The notes beneath the pieces were generated by a model. It did no database searches. It had not been told where the DNA came from and saw nothing but the letters and a program-made list of their open reading frames with translations. Made by a program: the position numbers and the translations under genes. Of a DNA stretch of 64,000 nucleotides, positions 25,600 to 39,606 are shown one piece after another. Origin of the DNA: Paragonimus westermani (taxonomy: Eukaryota > Platyhelminthes > Trematoda > Plagiorchiida > Troglotrematidae); the NCBI GenBank assembly GCA_008508345.1, contig QNGE01002731.1, positions 1-64,000 of the forward strand, given 5' to 3'. Numbering within the stretch: the stretch's first letter is position 1; the number at the start of each line of letters is the position of its first letter.

Positions 25600-26192
25600 T
25601 TTGTAAAATACCTGAGTGGGTGAATCCGCCTTACCATTCAACGATTGACTGGATAGTCGGCTTGTTGGAAAGGCGAATGCTGCCCTCAGTCTAGGTGATA
25701 CCCTCCAATTCGCCGATTGCACCTATAGCACCACTATAAATTCGTAGAAATCGCTCCCATTGGAAGTAGTTTCACTGTTCACTGATGTACTGTCGTTGGA
25801 TACTAGTAATTTTGTCTTTAGAAGGCTCACCAGTAAAATATCAACCTTTAGAGTAATAGTCCTTCTGCCAGATCGTGCGTTCTGTATACATTCACTATTC
25901 GATTTTGTGTTTCATCAACAGGTAGGCGGTTTGGTTATAGGATGTCCACTCGTACCTCTGTTAGCCGAGAAATTTGTGGACAAACTTAAGCTCACCATGG
26001 ATTGGCTCGCCATCAGTCATTTCAGTCAGTGATTTCGATAGGTGTACGACCTATATATCATCAATCGCTCTGATGTTGATCTGCATACAACGTTCGGCAT
26101 GTTTGGTCATGCCCACTGGCCTGTCATTTTTACGCCTGAAGAGGACACTGAAGGCCAGACATCCTCCTCAGATATTCTTCTACGCTGAGTGA
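25600..26192 (+). mobile_element. Penelope-like retroelement copy 2 (RT fragment)
   Basis: In order on the plus strand: VNPPYHSTIDWIVGLLE at 25620-25670 (family: SP.Y..A.W...LL), SLGDTLQFAD at 25688-25717 in another frame, EVVSLFTDV at 25763-25789 (RT motif A; intact elements read DVVSLFTNV, and the Asp is Glu here), and QQVGGLVIGCPLVPLLAE at 25917-25970 (motif B; family: Q.DGVAMGSPLGPLLA). FDRC follows in the place of the RYVDD block. Further downstream the similarity fades, and no GIY-YIG domain was found. Frameshifts and the altered catalytic sites show it is dead. The upstream hammerhead motif may belong to the same insertion. Confidence 0.8.
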
Positions 26193-29100
26193 TAGACGAC
26201 ACTACTCAACGCGGGATTTACAAATATGATTTTTCAACAATGATGATTTATGATTTTTCAAAAATTTCAAAGATTTTTTCCCCAAAGATGGTAAGAATTA
26301 TTAGCATAGATTAATTGCTCAGGTCTTTCCAGCAGTTGAAGATTCCATCGTCATGAGGATTTCGACATTTCTCACCACCAACTGTTTTCGTCACCATTAC
26401 AATATCCAACTGATAGAATCACCAAGAAACAACTTATCCCAAATGGGGATACAACACATTCTTCATGCGAAAGAAAACACCAACACGGCAATAGGCTCAT
26501 TAAGCCAAAGCCTAAAGACACAATCATTTAGTAAGATGAACAGCGGATGAAAATATGCACTACACTAAATTGTACTTACCATGACACTGACCCTTATAAG
26601 AGTGTTCAACTGAAAATTCCCACTGCTGTTCACTAGCATCGAAACTATGCGATATTAAGTAAACAGGTGCTACAACGCATAGCAGAAAGCTTTTCGGACT
26701 AGCATGGTTCCTTGAGTATTCACACGCTCTCAACACCAAAAGTTGTGTTAAATGAATATGTTTAAGTACTGAAGAAGAGGTACTCCACATTCGACGTACT
26801 GCTGCCCTATTTTTCTTAAACGTTACATACATATCCACGTATGCAACGGGAAGAAAAAAAGTGGACCACTTCAGAACCACCATAGATGATATGTTGTTTG
26901 GATAGGTGCTCCATAAAATTGGTACATGTACAGGATGGATTAGAAATGATACGCTTCGTCATAGGACAGAAGAGAAAAAGTTGTAGCTGATCTCATTAGT
27001 GGATAAACTTAGGAAATGCAAAAAACTTATAGCTGTACGCTTGAATGTCGGACAAAGTTAGACCAATTAATGTAGTGGTGATACCTGCCGACAATCGTTC
27101 AACAAGTCTGTTATCTTGGTTACGATTTGGTGCAAACACAGATGAAGATTTAACACGTCATTCACGATTGCATCAATACACTATCGCAAAAATTCTACCA
27201 AATTATATACAACGCTTATACTTACCTACATATGAGTATTGTCCTTTAAGGGATCAAATGTACCTACGTTTTATGGGGCAGTTTTGTCTTATTCATCCCC
27301 AAGTTTCCCATGGTCGAAAGAGCAAATGACAAAAACTGGTGATTAAGTTTACTGACAAATCAAATTAGAGTAAAATCAGTACAAACCCCGTTGCAACCAC
27401 CATTAATCTCATATGTCAGTTGTTTTATGAATACACAGGTGTCTAGTTGAAGTGATCGAAAAAAAAACTGGGAAATACTCACCACAGATTCATACAAGAT
27501 AGGGTGGAAGGCACAGACATGATAATGTACGTTAATGAGAAATCAAAACTTTCTCGCACAAGACAGTTGTCTCCGTTTGAGAAGTGACATCGCGTGCAAA
27601 AAGGGCTGTCACCTGTTTTCTATCTCTAACGACGTGTATACCAATTTCATGTGGTATCAGGACCATCACACAAACCTTGAGATTTTATGATTGTCATTAT
27701 CTGAAGTCCGTTTCTGTCGTGTCGGATAAACACGATCATCTGAAGATTCATTAAGCGCGGATACCACAGAACTGGCTATGCGTGATCTCACCACACGTCG
27801 TGCAAATCATGCAATGTTAACCCTGAACAACAAAAACGACCCGCGCAGACTTGTCCAGCGGTTCCGAGACTTTCAGTTCATCTCTTCTGCTAAGTGTGGC
27901 GCCACTATATCCCCAGCTCGTAACTGCTGATTCACGTAATATATAAAAACCGCTTTATCAGAATGATGAAAGCTAGATGCCTCTGAAAAATTAAACTCAA
28001 TGCTAACTGTACTCAATTATTGGCTTGATGACTCAGCTTGTGACGCGTATCACATTGTACAGATCACTTGAATGGAACTCTCAGTTCACATATTCAGAGA
28101 GTTGAACAGCCCTTGTCTCGCCGTTCTAAGTATATCCTTTTTAGACTCTCCCTAGACGTCTTCACATCCCCAAAATTCGAGACTACTGACTTAACTCTCT
28201 CTCAGGCGACAACCAAGTAGTCAACTCACATACACAAACGGATTGACAGAATGTGTCCGATGATGACACCAAAATTACGGAAGGCGTTATTGTAGACCAA
28301 CGAGGCCTATCCCATTAATTCTGTTGTAAAGCAACAACCGTCAGCTGTTTCATGTGAGGAGACTAATTGCTTTGTGGGTCACTTCGAAAAAAGTGTAATT
28401 TACCGGTTCAAAGCTGTGTTTATCAACACGACAACCCAACTCGTTTGGGATCACAGCACGTTTGTGCAGCTGAGTGGGTTATGCACTGATTCTTTGACTG
28501 ACTATCACTGGGTCTTACGGGTTACATCAACCTCCATAGCGTAACTTCGGTGGTCAGCAATGTTTGTGCCTTTCAAACTGCGAAACTATACTTTGATCCT
28601 TCACTAATCCAGGAGGAATGTTCAATCACGACGTTATGTCAGGGTTTATGAGGCCACTTAAAAGTAGGAGTTCTCGCGAAACGTGTAGAAGTTAATATTG
28701 TAGGTAAATCTCAGAGATGTTCTGTGTTATGCTTAGGTTGGAGAAGGGCATTGTCCTGGTCGAAATCTTTGTTAGCTTTCACTAAACAACTCTATATCTA
28801 CAACGGCTTTTAAGCAACGTAAAAAGTTCTTCAGCCTGAGAGATGCGCAGGCGATCTCCCCTTGAACCTCCAACATATATGACAAACAGACTGTTGTGAC
28901 GGTCAACCAATCGAATGCTGCTGCTTGTAAGTGTTGGTGCACAGTTTACTTGTCACAGATTTCATCTACCCCCAGAGCAACCTATCTATTTAGTTGTGTG
29001 CATATCGTGGGGTGTAGGGTCAGAGGAAGAAGTCCCGCATTTCTTTCGGCGGTCTTGAAACATGCATCCGGCGAAGAAACAAAACAAAGACAGAAATGAA

Positions 29101-32100
29101 ATTGACGACGCACATGATGACAGTGCTTCCCATTTATCGAACTGTTACGAAGAGTGAATTTCTTAACTTCGAGTGTTTTACATGTAGCCATCTCATTTGT
29201 AGTACACACGGTACGTCTTTGATAATCTGTTGCTCGATATGCTCTCTTAAACCACTAGATTTGATCGAGTACTAATCGACGGCATAGACGTTGTGCTGAC
29301 ATTGACAGAGCTATGTTCGCCAGTATATCCAAACAGGCTGAGTAGAGCTCAGTTCGCGACGTTGTTTTTGAATGATAAGCGAAAGGAACCAATGCATAAC
29401 CTTGATCATAAGAGGTGAGAAAGGAAGACGTTTAGAGAATGTTGTGGATTAACCGTGTGTAAATAACGGAACAGCCTGGTACACTTCACTCCGGGAAGTA
29501 TGTTCAACAATCAGCTAAACGGCTCGCCCAAAGTTACATACACGCAGTTATTTACTACTTATAATTTCAATGTTATTTACAAAGATGATTTGTCTATCTG
29601 AGCTAGCCAACAACCTATTTCTAGTGAATATTGATTGGCGTCTGTAACGATTATGGAAAACAGAGCTACCATTCTGTTTTTCTGATGGCATTCTTGAGCA
29701 CGTCGGTGCGCCCAAATTTACATCAACATCGCATTCAAACTCTTTTCATGTGAGATAAGAGAAGGCAGTCTGTACAGTTGAACATTATATCCTACAAGAA
29801 ACGTTCCAATTCCACCAACTGATACTAGACTTTTTTTCAATAGGAGGGAAAGAGCAAGGCACTTTCTGGGTTAGGAAAACAATGGAACGGTTCGTGATAC
29901 AATTCAACCGCAGGCAACTTTGCAACAACTAAAAAATGGTTCACTCAGCACGGTCTAGTGGGATGCATACAATTAGGACGCACAAATTAGATCCCTACAT
30001 TTCTTCTTTTTCATCAGAATCAGCAAACTGACTGTCAATATTCAATCAATAGTAAGTTGCCAGCGTGGACTTCTAATTGCAAATACTGACATAACCCAGT
30101 TTCCAGTAAACATATCATTGATTTTCATCTCGAAAAATTGACGTCAACTGTTATTACCATTCACGTAATGTGGTGGGTGTCGAAACTTACACGAATTTTC
30201 ACTACACATGGAAACACACAGAACAAACGAGGTGTGTAGTTATTCGCAAAGTTCTCCGGTACAGTCCGTATGCAGACAGTTACTAACTTTAGAAGTACAT
30301 AAGAGTTAAAGTTGTTCGAAGTGTCGAATTCGGGATAATCTTCTAATTTTATTACGCCTTTTCACAAGAAAATAAGTTGACCTGGTTACCTTACTTCTTT
30401 CAACTAGCATAAACCTTTTACAGTTGCTGTCAGTTTTGAGGTTTATTAGCTAGGAAGTAGTTTGTTTGATACAAGTTGAGTTGCAATCATAGACTTTTAC
30501 CCAACCTCACTAGACTCAGGTTTTGCTCATGTCACAGCACGTCAGTGAAACAACTACTTATCACAACAGAGTTTTAAACTCTAGTCTCGCTTTCAACAGA
30601 AAACCCTATTGACCAAAGTCCCCACTACCCGGTGACTAAAATGCCGCTTGACATTTCAAGTATTTCTGTAATTTCAACTTGGAGAGGGGTGATGACCGTG
30701 AGATCATCGACTGGGGTAGCAGATGTGGCAATGTGTCTTCTGGATTCTCTGGGGGCAATCCGGTCAGTAGTTAAAAGCAACTGTAAATGGCTACCCGTAT
30801 TTGTGCTTAATTTAGGATGAACGGCTTGTTAGCAAACATGGTTGGTTCTTGAAAGAGTAGCTTAGGGTCAATTCTTGGCCGTTGCCAAGATAAAATTACT
30901 GACGAGGTCTAATAAGAGGGGGGTTAGGGTGTAGTTTTTACAAAGGAGGCTGCTTGTAAGGCATCTGGGAGTGTGAAGGAAAGAGCCGAAACTCATCGCA
31001 ATTTGTTCAACTGTTAGTTTCCCCTCGAGCATTATTTACGTTGAGACCAACGCTGAGTACAGTGTTTTTTCAGTATAAGTAATACTGTCATGTTTATTTG
31101 ACCAAAAAATCATTGTGGTCCGTCTCACTGGTTACAAATAAACAACGATATACAATACTGAAAGTGTACAAATTATAACAGCGGACATACTAACAGTGGA
31201 AGTTCATCAAATGTGTCCCGAGAAAAACAGATTCTACACACTGGTACGCAGTAGTCGGTGAGATATGGATGAACAGTGAAGAAAACTCTTAAAAATTGCG
31301 TTAAAATGTGACATGCAGTCAGAAAAGTCTATGTAGGAAATCCTAATTCTTGTGAATTATTAATTGTTTCTTGTTATATTCATAAATATTTGACCGATTA
31401 GAACAAGCTCCATATGGCGCTGTATCCTTAATTTTTTTCCCAGTTCAGTGTTCTTCTGTTTATATTTACGCATACCAAAACCTGCATAAAATCTCTCGAA
31501 TACATGACAATCCATTTTCTAGCTGGTCTGACTTGCACACTTCTAACGTTCTGTCTGTGAGACAGATGATACACTATTGTTACTGTTGGATGAGGCGGAC
31601 ACCTGGAAATGAATGTGATCTCGCCCACTCCTTTCATACATGTACGGATTTACCGCTCGTTTGACCATGTCACGCCTAGAAACGAATAATCCCATCCATC
31701 CTCAACGAAACATTTAATAAGAAGTTTTCCTATTTTGTTAATTCACCTCAAACTCAACTCACCAAAATACCGTCAGATTCATGAAATACAGCTTAGGGCA
31801 AACGAGTTTCTACTGTATGTGATGCTTTGTATGAAACGTCGTTGTCATGTTGGACTGCACAAACACAGACTGATACGGAATACGGAGGTTAGAAGGTTAT
31901 TTTCACCGATGGAAGTAACATACAGATGCTAAAAATCATCCTTACGACTTTAGTGATAACATAGATGTCTGAATAATCAAGGAGTGTGCGATGAGCAGAG
32001 ACAATATCTAGATATGAACAGGCGTCCTGGGAGAACAAGACAGGTTGAGAAATCGCATTCCTAGTGCCCCTTCCGTCGCGTGAATTTTTTACTTCGCAGC

Positions 32101-35100
32101 TTTTCACTGACTGTCTACAGCTCGGCAAATTGGACAACTGTCTTAGCTCACCACACGCACCATTTCCCTTCTCAGTAATGAACCGTTTACAGCACACATC
32201 AAATTTAGTTGACAATAATAAGGTTGAAGAAAGGTGTGTACGAATCCTTTATACTTCATCGTGAAATTGCCTTACGAAGGTGAATAGCCGAAGAAACCAA
32301 TTAGTGAACTATTTCAAACGACACTAGACCGGACATGCTGCATTGCTACGTCACGATGTTTTATTCCATCCGCTAAATACCCCATTTTCCATCGAATGCG
32401 TCATGGCCACAGTGTATAGCAATCTTCAACGGGTTTATCGTGGACTTTATACGTCCTGCGTGATCGGAACAGAACGACAGTTGTACAATGCAATAGTCTA
32501 ACGCACTTCTCTTAGAATGAACGTGAGGTAAAACAGAACATGGAATTTCCGAAGTGTAACCAGTGTGGTGCAGATAAATAGTATTTCTGATCGATCTTCA
32601 CTAGTTAGCAAGTAAGCATCTGGGAATTATTGGCAAAACGGTTTACGCAGCCGACATTCAGTGAATTCTCAATTGCATTTGAACCGTTTTTATCCGCACG
32701 GGTCAGTCGCACCTTTGGTGGCAAAAAGACGGCTGTGACCCTCAGGCCACCGTAGTAAAGTAACCTTTGTGCGTGGTTTTTCTTTCTCCTTTGTGCCAAC
32801 GTAGTTTTGACTTTCCTGTATGAACATGAACAATACAGTAGGTAGTTGATAAACCGTTACAAAATATATCAGATGATAAATTACTGATTCCGCCCTTTTT
32901 AAAAATTGTATTCAAATTCACTTCGAAAACTAGTACGTTCAGTCGCAAACCTGTTGGACATCTGGGAAGGAAGGGACATTTATCTCAATCTGGTGATTCG
33001 CATTTGCTTACGATTTGTTTACTGAGCCATTCGATGTCTGACAATAAACAAAACTTTCAATCCACATATCGGCAGCGTAATCTGCAATGACTTAGGCACA
33101 TGTGTGAAAATGCCCAAATCTATGCTCTTTACCTGTGAAACAATTTGACAGATGATATGTTGATGGGCGTAGAAGTTAAGTCTACTTCCTATCTCATATC
33201 ATCACTCACACCATATACATTATTTGCTGGTTTATGCATCAGGACAGGTAGCCAATTACAGTCAGTCACACGACGTTTTTGTCAGGCCTTTTTGTTTCCG
33301 TTGTGAAACTGTGAGTCCAGCGGGAACCATAATAAAAAATATATGGCCAAACTGTCAATATAGTCATCCGGTGGTTACTTTGGACCTGTTGATGATCAAG
33401 CAGAAAATAACGAACTCATGACGTAATAAATCAAATGTTGTAAACAACTATGATTTATCATAGCAATGGGTTACGAATTATTGCTGAACAGAATATATTA
33501 TGGAAGTCAAGGATATAATTCGGTGTTACTATAATGACTTCGCAGAATATATATTGGAGCGTGTTAGTTTAACTCTCACCGGAAGGCTTTCAACATTCGC
33601 CGTATGTTTCATTGCGCCAAACACATCGGCTGCTTGACGTTTGTGAGAGCACCGAAAACGGCTGACCTCAGAGCGTTTAGTTGCAATTTGACCATTGGCA
33701 ATTTTTTGGGCAACGGAAAACATTGTAGAACAACTGCATCACCCTATACACTGTTCATCACTGTTAAATAAGAATCAATATCGATTTGAAACAATCCTCT
33801 CAAAGTTACAAAAGGACCACGAATGATCACTAAAGGATAGAGCTTCAACAAGCGCGCAGCCTGAAGAACGCGCTCCTTTTCAGGTTGGGTTGATCGGAGA
33901 GTTTGTGACTGCCACGATCAAGTGTAAATGACGCTGAAGTTTATGAACCGCAAATCATTCACTACTCACCGGCTGTGAGACAACTGAATCTTTGCTGTGC
34001 AGTCTAAATGTTTTTGATAGGTAAAAATTAACCAGAGCCTGATACATCTGAACGATTTTGAAGACGCAGTTTACATAACAGCCCATTATATTTGCACTGT
34101 ATGTTGCAATCATCATAATCTGTACTTGGACATTTACTCGCCATAATCTCGTGTTTTTTGGGCAATGAAAAATTAATGCTTTATACACACACACATCAAA
34201 AACTCGTCAAATGTCTAGCATAAGGAGAAGAAAATGCTGCCAAAAAAATATTTAACAGAATGTGATGAAAAAGAACAGGCACTAAATATTTAGTTGATGA
34301 TGGGAAAATTTCTGACGTTCATTTTGAAACAATCGCACGCACATTAACGCAAGAATAACTTAGTCTACTGAAAATCGTTTTCTATTGATAAAGTGACCTT
34401 GTACTCAAAGACATTTATTTACTTAATGGGCACCCACTGTGATTACCTTTAACGGTGACATAATCGAAGAAACCTCCACCGTTTGCAGAAATCCCGTAGA
34501 AGAAGCGAAACAAATCCTTCTATGAAGTCTTGACACAAAGCATTTAACGGTTCCGACGGAGGTTGTCATATTTTGAAGAATATCTCAAAATTCTGCAAAA
34601 TGAAGACACAACTCACTCGAACTGGTCGTTCCCCAAGTCAAGCAAAGACCTCCACCAAAACCATGCAACCTACAGGAAATGTGATCAGGCCAAATGTTAC
34701 AGAAGGTCTACACAAAGAAGTTTCAGCCGTTGAATAGTCCGAGTGTCGTTTTCTATTACCATCGCACATTTATCATATTTTCGCACTGCTACCGATAAAG
34801 GCCCATAAATTTAATCCACCTGCTTCAGCAATTGACGGTAGCATTGAGGTACTGGGTGTTGAACGAACAGAAGAAGGCCTTTCTGTTGACACTTTGACGA
34901 CAGTCTATCTCACAGTGACAGCTGGACCATTCACCTTAACAAAAAGAGGGGCACTTCCCACGAAGTTACAAAAGGAATCCAGGTGACTCATTCATGGGCA
35001 AAACTCACTGGTACTAGACGACACATTAGTCACATAGAGAGTCAGATATGCCACTGATGAACAGCGAAGATTGTGACAAACGACTGATGTTTACGGCAAA

Positions 35101-36245
35101 ATTAGTGAGTTGATGATGGGCTGAGAGATGCCGAACGAATTTGTGCAATCAAGAGTAACTCTGTCACGAATCATCGTCAGCTGATCCTGTCTGAAGGTTG
35201 TGAAACAGAGAACACGTTAAAGAAAGTGGTAACTCATATAATCAGTCAAGTCGAGAATGATACAACCGTGTGTCTGTTTCTTTCAAGGTAGGTTGCCACC
35301 TACAGTTATACTTCCAATGCAGTCTGTCACCGCAACACAATTCCAACGTGAGGTAAGCTTGCAATTTCATTTCACCGTTAACTTCTCATGTTCATTTTGA
35401 TTATTAGGTGTAGTTTGTATCAAATTTCGTACAGTTCTGTTCAGGTCGAAACATGAATGGCTATCTGTTGATTTTATCACAAAAAGCACAACAATTTTTG
35501 AAGCATCACTTAACCATTCTAAAAACCAGTGGAACCGATTGAAGGAAGAATTTATTTTGGAGCTCCCAAAATGATTCCCTAAAGTAAACATGACATGAAA
35601 ACGAGAAACAAACGCGGAAATGTCACATTTACGGTCCGCTCTTTGTGAATTGATTAAAAATGAGGCCAAGATGAGCGTTTGCACAGGCTTACGCCTATTT
35701 TGCGTAAGTTCTTGACATTATCTGTGAGGACTGGAAGTAAATTTGAGACGCTGTGCATTATACGTTAAGTTTAGAACAAGATCAAATTAACACTGATGGA
35801 TGCGCCCTAAATGAACCTTCGTGTCTGACCGAAAACATTCAATTCTTAGGGAAAGGAGTAATGCTCACATATTGAAACCAATATTAGAACAGTTTTATGT
35901 AGAGGTATCATTTACTCTGAACGTTGCAGTTTGTAATTTACCTCAGACTCAATGAAATCTGTAGAACAACTCGGATATAAAAAAGCTGTACAAAGAGCCG
36001 TATACAAGCTCAAGGGGACTTAAAATCACACATAGTTTCCACTTTTAAAAAATGTCATTAGTTAGCAACGGAGTAACTAATCAGCCATGCTTTTGCCAGG
36101 AGCGCACGGATGTTAAAGTGGTTTCTCTCACTCACGAGGTTCTCATATTCGTTGAACCGTGACAGCACATTCTTCCACGAACGTCAGCTGCCGAAATTAG
36201 TGACCAGTATTTTATTCGTGAACACTACCTTCACTTACCTTACTT
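26193..36245. other. about 10 kb without a supported gene
   Basis: Near 26225-26260 the word TATGATTTTTCA occurs twice, 24 bases apart, in an A/T-rich patch. A plus-strand frame at 27045-27329 (94 codons) is open but has no recognisable motif. An ACACACACAC run lies near 34185. No transposon signature, tRNA or convincing exon was found on either strand. Confidence 0.4.
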
Positions 36246-36454
36246 TAAATAAAGAACACAGAGCAAAACTAATGATTCTAAGTATGGTAAAGCGGCGTGA
36301 GAAAACTCCATTAGAAAAACAACATAGGTTTGATAGGACAATAAGGAACGGAAATTCGCGACTCATGAGTGAACCGATGACAACTTTGGACATAAATAAT
36401 GAACATATCAGTTTACACCATTCAGATAACACGATGGAAAGTGTACATCTATGA
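36246..36454 (+). CDS. possible terminal exon, unknown product
   Basis: Inside a 114-codon frame, a pyrimidine-rich stretch (CTACCTTCACTTACCTTAC) precedes TAAATAAAG, which could serve as an acceptor near 36251. From there the frame encodes about 65 hydrophilic residues to a TGA stop at 36452-36454. They include a basic run (SMVKRREKTPLEKQHRFDR) and a polar Asn/His/Ser-rich tail, a composition like that of a cytoplasmic C-terminal tail. No upstream exon could be matched and the family is not recognised. The length alone is not significant; only the shift from hydrophobic to polar composition at the proposed acceptor supports it. Confidence 0.22.
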
Positions 36455-37880
36455 GCAAGCCCTATCTCGAGTAGTCGAATATAACTAGACCGGAATAGTT
36501 GCTGGAACGTAGACCAGGGGAAGTAGAGAAAAAATGAAACTTTGAGACGAGAAGCAGAGTGTGTAACCAGTTACAACATAAACTCAGACGATCAGAGTTT
36601 AGCAATTCAATAACTTGCAGTCGGATATGTCAAAAGCAGTGTAACAACGCAACAACACGCCGAAGAACAATCACAGTAGACTGTAACAAGACAACGATGA
36701 CGTTGTTAACAAAGATATTACAACAAATTTGCCTCCTTGACAAGTCATATGCACGGTCGACCGTATGGTGTCAGTGTTGATTACCTGTCCGTTTATCCGT
36801 ATTCCTCACGATCCGTCGATTCTTTCAAATTTAATGAACCTGTGTTGTGCGGTGTAAATTAAACTACACCTTTCCACTTATACTCAGGACAAGTCCAGTT
36901 TGGAAAAATGCTCAGACACGTATATTTTATGGAGCTGCCATTTAGACAAGTCGGTATTCTTCCGTGACATGGAATCACGTTCATCTTCAAGAATTTCTGA
37001 GTTAACGCTAAGGAAGAACACCTGAAATTGACTGATATACGCACCTAGTCATACGGTTGCTTCTGGACAGTTACCTCAGTTGGTTTCGTCTGGTACTTGA
37101 CCGAACAGAACTTACGATTGCTTCGTCGTCACCCTTACTGTAAGTTTTAGCAGCAAACGAACGAAACTAATTAGGCATTGTAGGGCATTTACTTCTTACA
37201 TATATGAGGGTTTGTGAAAGGTGATATTATGTCTGGACAACTGTCTAGTTTTGGGTTCATAACCGAATATTCACATTAATTCTTTTGTCAGTGCACCAGC
37301 CTAAACGGGAAAAACGGTACGGTATTTTCCCCCCAGCCCTTGAATTGAGTGACTTCCGGCTGTAGCAAAACATCAAAATTGATCGATCATTCTTTTTTCC
37401 AGCCATTTTACGTTCGGTCTTACAATGTGATCAGTAGTGTCATAAAAATTGCAATCAAATGATGCTGTTTCATAATGCGATTTTGTGCGCTATCGAACAA
37501 GCCATCTGCAAATTACAGAAACCACCAGTTTTGAATGTTTGCGTTCTGTTTAACCCACGCAAGTTGACTGTCACTTCCTTAAAATCAGTGGATGCAGCTA
37601 CCAAAGAATTAGGTTAAGTCCTGTCGTGAAGTCATCAGACGGCCTCAGATTACCAGTTTACTCGACGATTCTAGTACAACATGGAATTATCCATTAAATT
37701 TCAATTTGGGGGCGTTCGGTTTCAAAAAGTGTGTTGTGTTTGGAAACTTGTAACACGGCTTTCTGTGAATAGTTCGGCAACCACGCTAGTTGCATTTCGA
37801 CAGCACCAAAGTCCGCTTCACAGTGTTTTTTATTCTCGAGTTGAACATCACTCACATTTGATCCTAGCGTTCGAGTTCAG
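36455..37880. other. no supported feature
   Basis: Nothing beyond short random-looking frames. The right edge is set by the SINE that begins at about 37881. Confidence 0.4.
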
Positions 37881-38068
37881 ATAGACTTTTTAGCCAGCCT
37901 CTTTCGAAAAGAAGCACTAGACTTGAGTTTCGCTCTCATTAGAGCTCGTCAGTAGTGCATACCCTTGCAACGGCCAAGACTTGAACTCCGGTTGCCATTC
38001 CAATCATGAGGCAACCGTGTTAACCACTGCGCCATTGACCTCACATTAGGCACGACCAAATTATCAAA
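37881..38068 (-). mobile_element. tRNA-derived SINE, copy B
   Basis: Read on the minus strand, the head at 38040-37970 begins GGTCAATGGCGCAGTGGTTA, with a perfect pol III A-box-like TGGCGCAGTGG, followed about 40 bases later by the B-box-like GAGTTCAAGTC. It continues into a body with GAGCTCTAATGAGAGCGAAA and ends with CGAAAGAGGCTGGCT. The same head and body appear in opposite orientation at 39.46 kb, and in decayed form at 3.9-4.1 kb. Three copies sharing sequence beyond the tRNA part make this a SINE family, not a lone tRNA pseudogene. Confidence 0.8.
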
Positions 38069-39454
38069 TCTAAACACAGCTAATTTCGCTTGTGATCTGA
38101 TGAAATGTAACAAAATGTTTATATACCATCTCATGTTTTCTTATTCGCTCAAATGCATTTGAGTTGTACCATACTTGATGTAATAAGAGCTTGTCTGCTG
38201 CCCAATGTCAACTTTAAGTAAATCGAATATCGCAGCTGAGTATGTATCTCGCCGAACTGAAGTTGGCATGGCAGATGAATATCACGACTTAGTTTGCTTG
38301 TTGTGTTCTTATTGTGTGATGTAGACAAGTTTGATCAGCTAGATTAACATCTTACTTCATGAAAAGTCTTCCATACCGATTAGAAACTCACAGACTGCTA
38401 GACGTTCAGTATAACCAAGTTTGACATTAAACTTAGTAGACGTTTATCGGAACAATACTCAAAGTAAACTTTGACATTTTAATGTGGACGTTCATTTGAT
38501 TCCACTTCCTTATGCTAATAATAGTTTCAGTTTCTGATTGACAGTATTCGAGCCTCCTGCATTCCAGTTAACCTCATATGAGTTCGCCGGACAAACGGAG
38601 ATGTTCAACTTGTGAACGTTCAATGTAGAACATTCCGACATTTGAACAGTGAGAGTCAGCAGGTTTGGACTCAGCCTACTTACTGAGACCGATAAAGGAT
38701 GTCATAATGAAGTGAATCCTTATTTTTAACCCGACAAAAAAGTGTTGGATGATGCCACTTCCGTGACACATTACATCTGTCGTATACGAATTTGCTTGAT
38801 TTCCTTCTACGGGCATATACTTCGTTCACCAACTCTTGTCAACAGGCGTCTACTTTCTTAAAACATTAGGCGAATGCTTGGAACCTTCGAAACTCACTAC
38901 CTAATCTCTTCAGTTATCCCCTCAAGGTGTAAAGATAGTTTGCTCCACAATTTCTTGCCCAAATTTATGTCCAATGATTTCGCAGCATATCTTCGCCACA
39001 GCTGATCGTGATCGTATTTCAGAGAGCATGAATACATCTAACTCCATGCCGAACACTAGCATGATTCGACATTACATGAAGGATGCAGGCAGGTTCAAAT
39101 TTGTTGAGAGAATATTGTGAAATTAAGAAGAAACGATTACATGCGATACTCTAAAAGACAATGAACATTCACAGACATAATCACGTGCCGTTGATCATTT
39201 GTTGAAACTAGGGCTAGTCTTTATATACTGCAAAGAGTGTAAAACCAAAGACGTACAAAGAACTTTGTTGACAGATGACAGCAACTATCACATTCAGATA
39301 GACTTTCTTAGCGGACACTTTGAAAATGATGCACTTAAATTAAATCTTACTCCCGTCTTAAGTCAGCGGCATTGTACTTTCTTGCTAATACCGCGCTGTG
39401 AACATCGACCGACTTATCTAACACTGCTTTGAATCACCTTCCCGCTTACTGTGG
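38069..39454. other. no supported gene between two SINE copies
   Basis: The two flanking SINEs are in opposite orientations about 1.4 kb apart, so transcripts crossing this stretch could fold back. No exon or other motif was found. Confidence 0.4.
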
Positions 39455-39606
39455 GATCAATGGCGCAGTGATCGACACATAGCTGTCTCACGTGAAAGCA
39501 CAACCGAAGCCCAAATCGCGGCTGTTATGATGACTTGCACGGTTTACGGCCCCCACAAGGATGGAACTTGGGTTTAAGGCTCATTTCCAAAAGTGACTTG
39601 CTCTAA
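39455..39606 (+). mobile_element. tRNA-derived SINE, copy C
   Basis: The head starts GGATCAATGGCGCAGTGATC (A box at 39461-39471), with a decayed B box (CCCAAATCGCGGC) at the right spacing. The body aligns with copy B: GGAACTTGGGTTTAAGGCTC against the AAACTCAAGTCTAGTGCTTC stretch, then TTTCCAAAAGTGACTTGCT against TTTTCGAAAGAGGCTGGCT. The point differences are typical of an old family. Confidence 0.75.

Noticed and set aside
37970..38040. Genuine tRNA gene
   Set aside because: The arms do not fold into a full cloverleaf by eye, and the sequence continues into a repeat body shared with other copies, so it is a SINE head.
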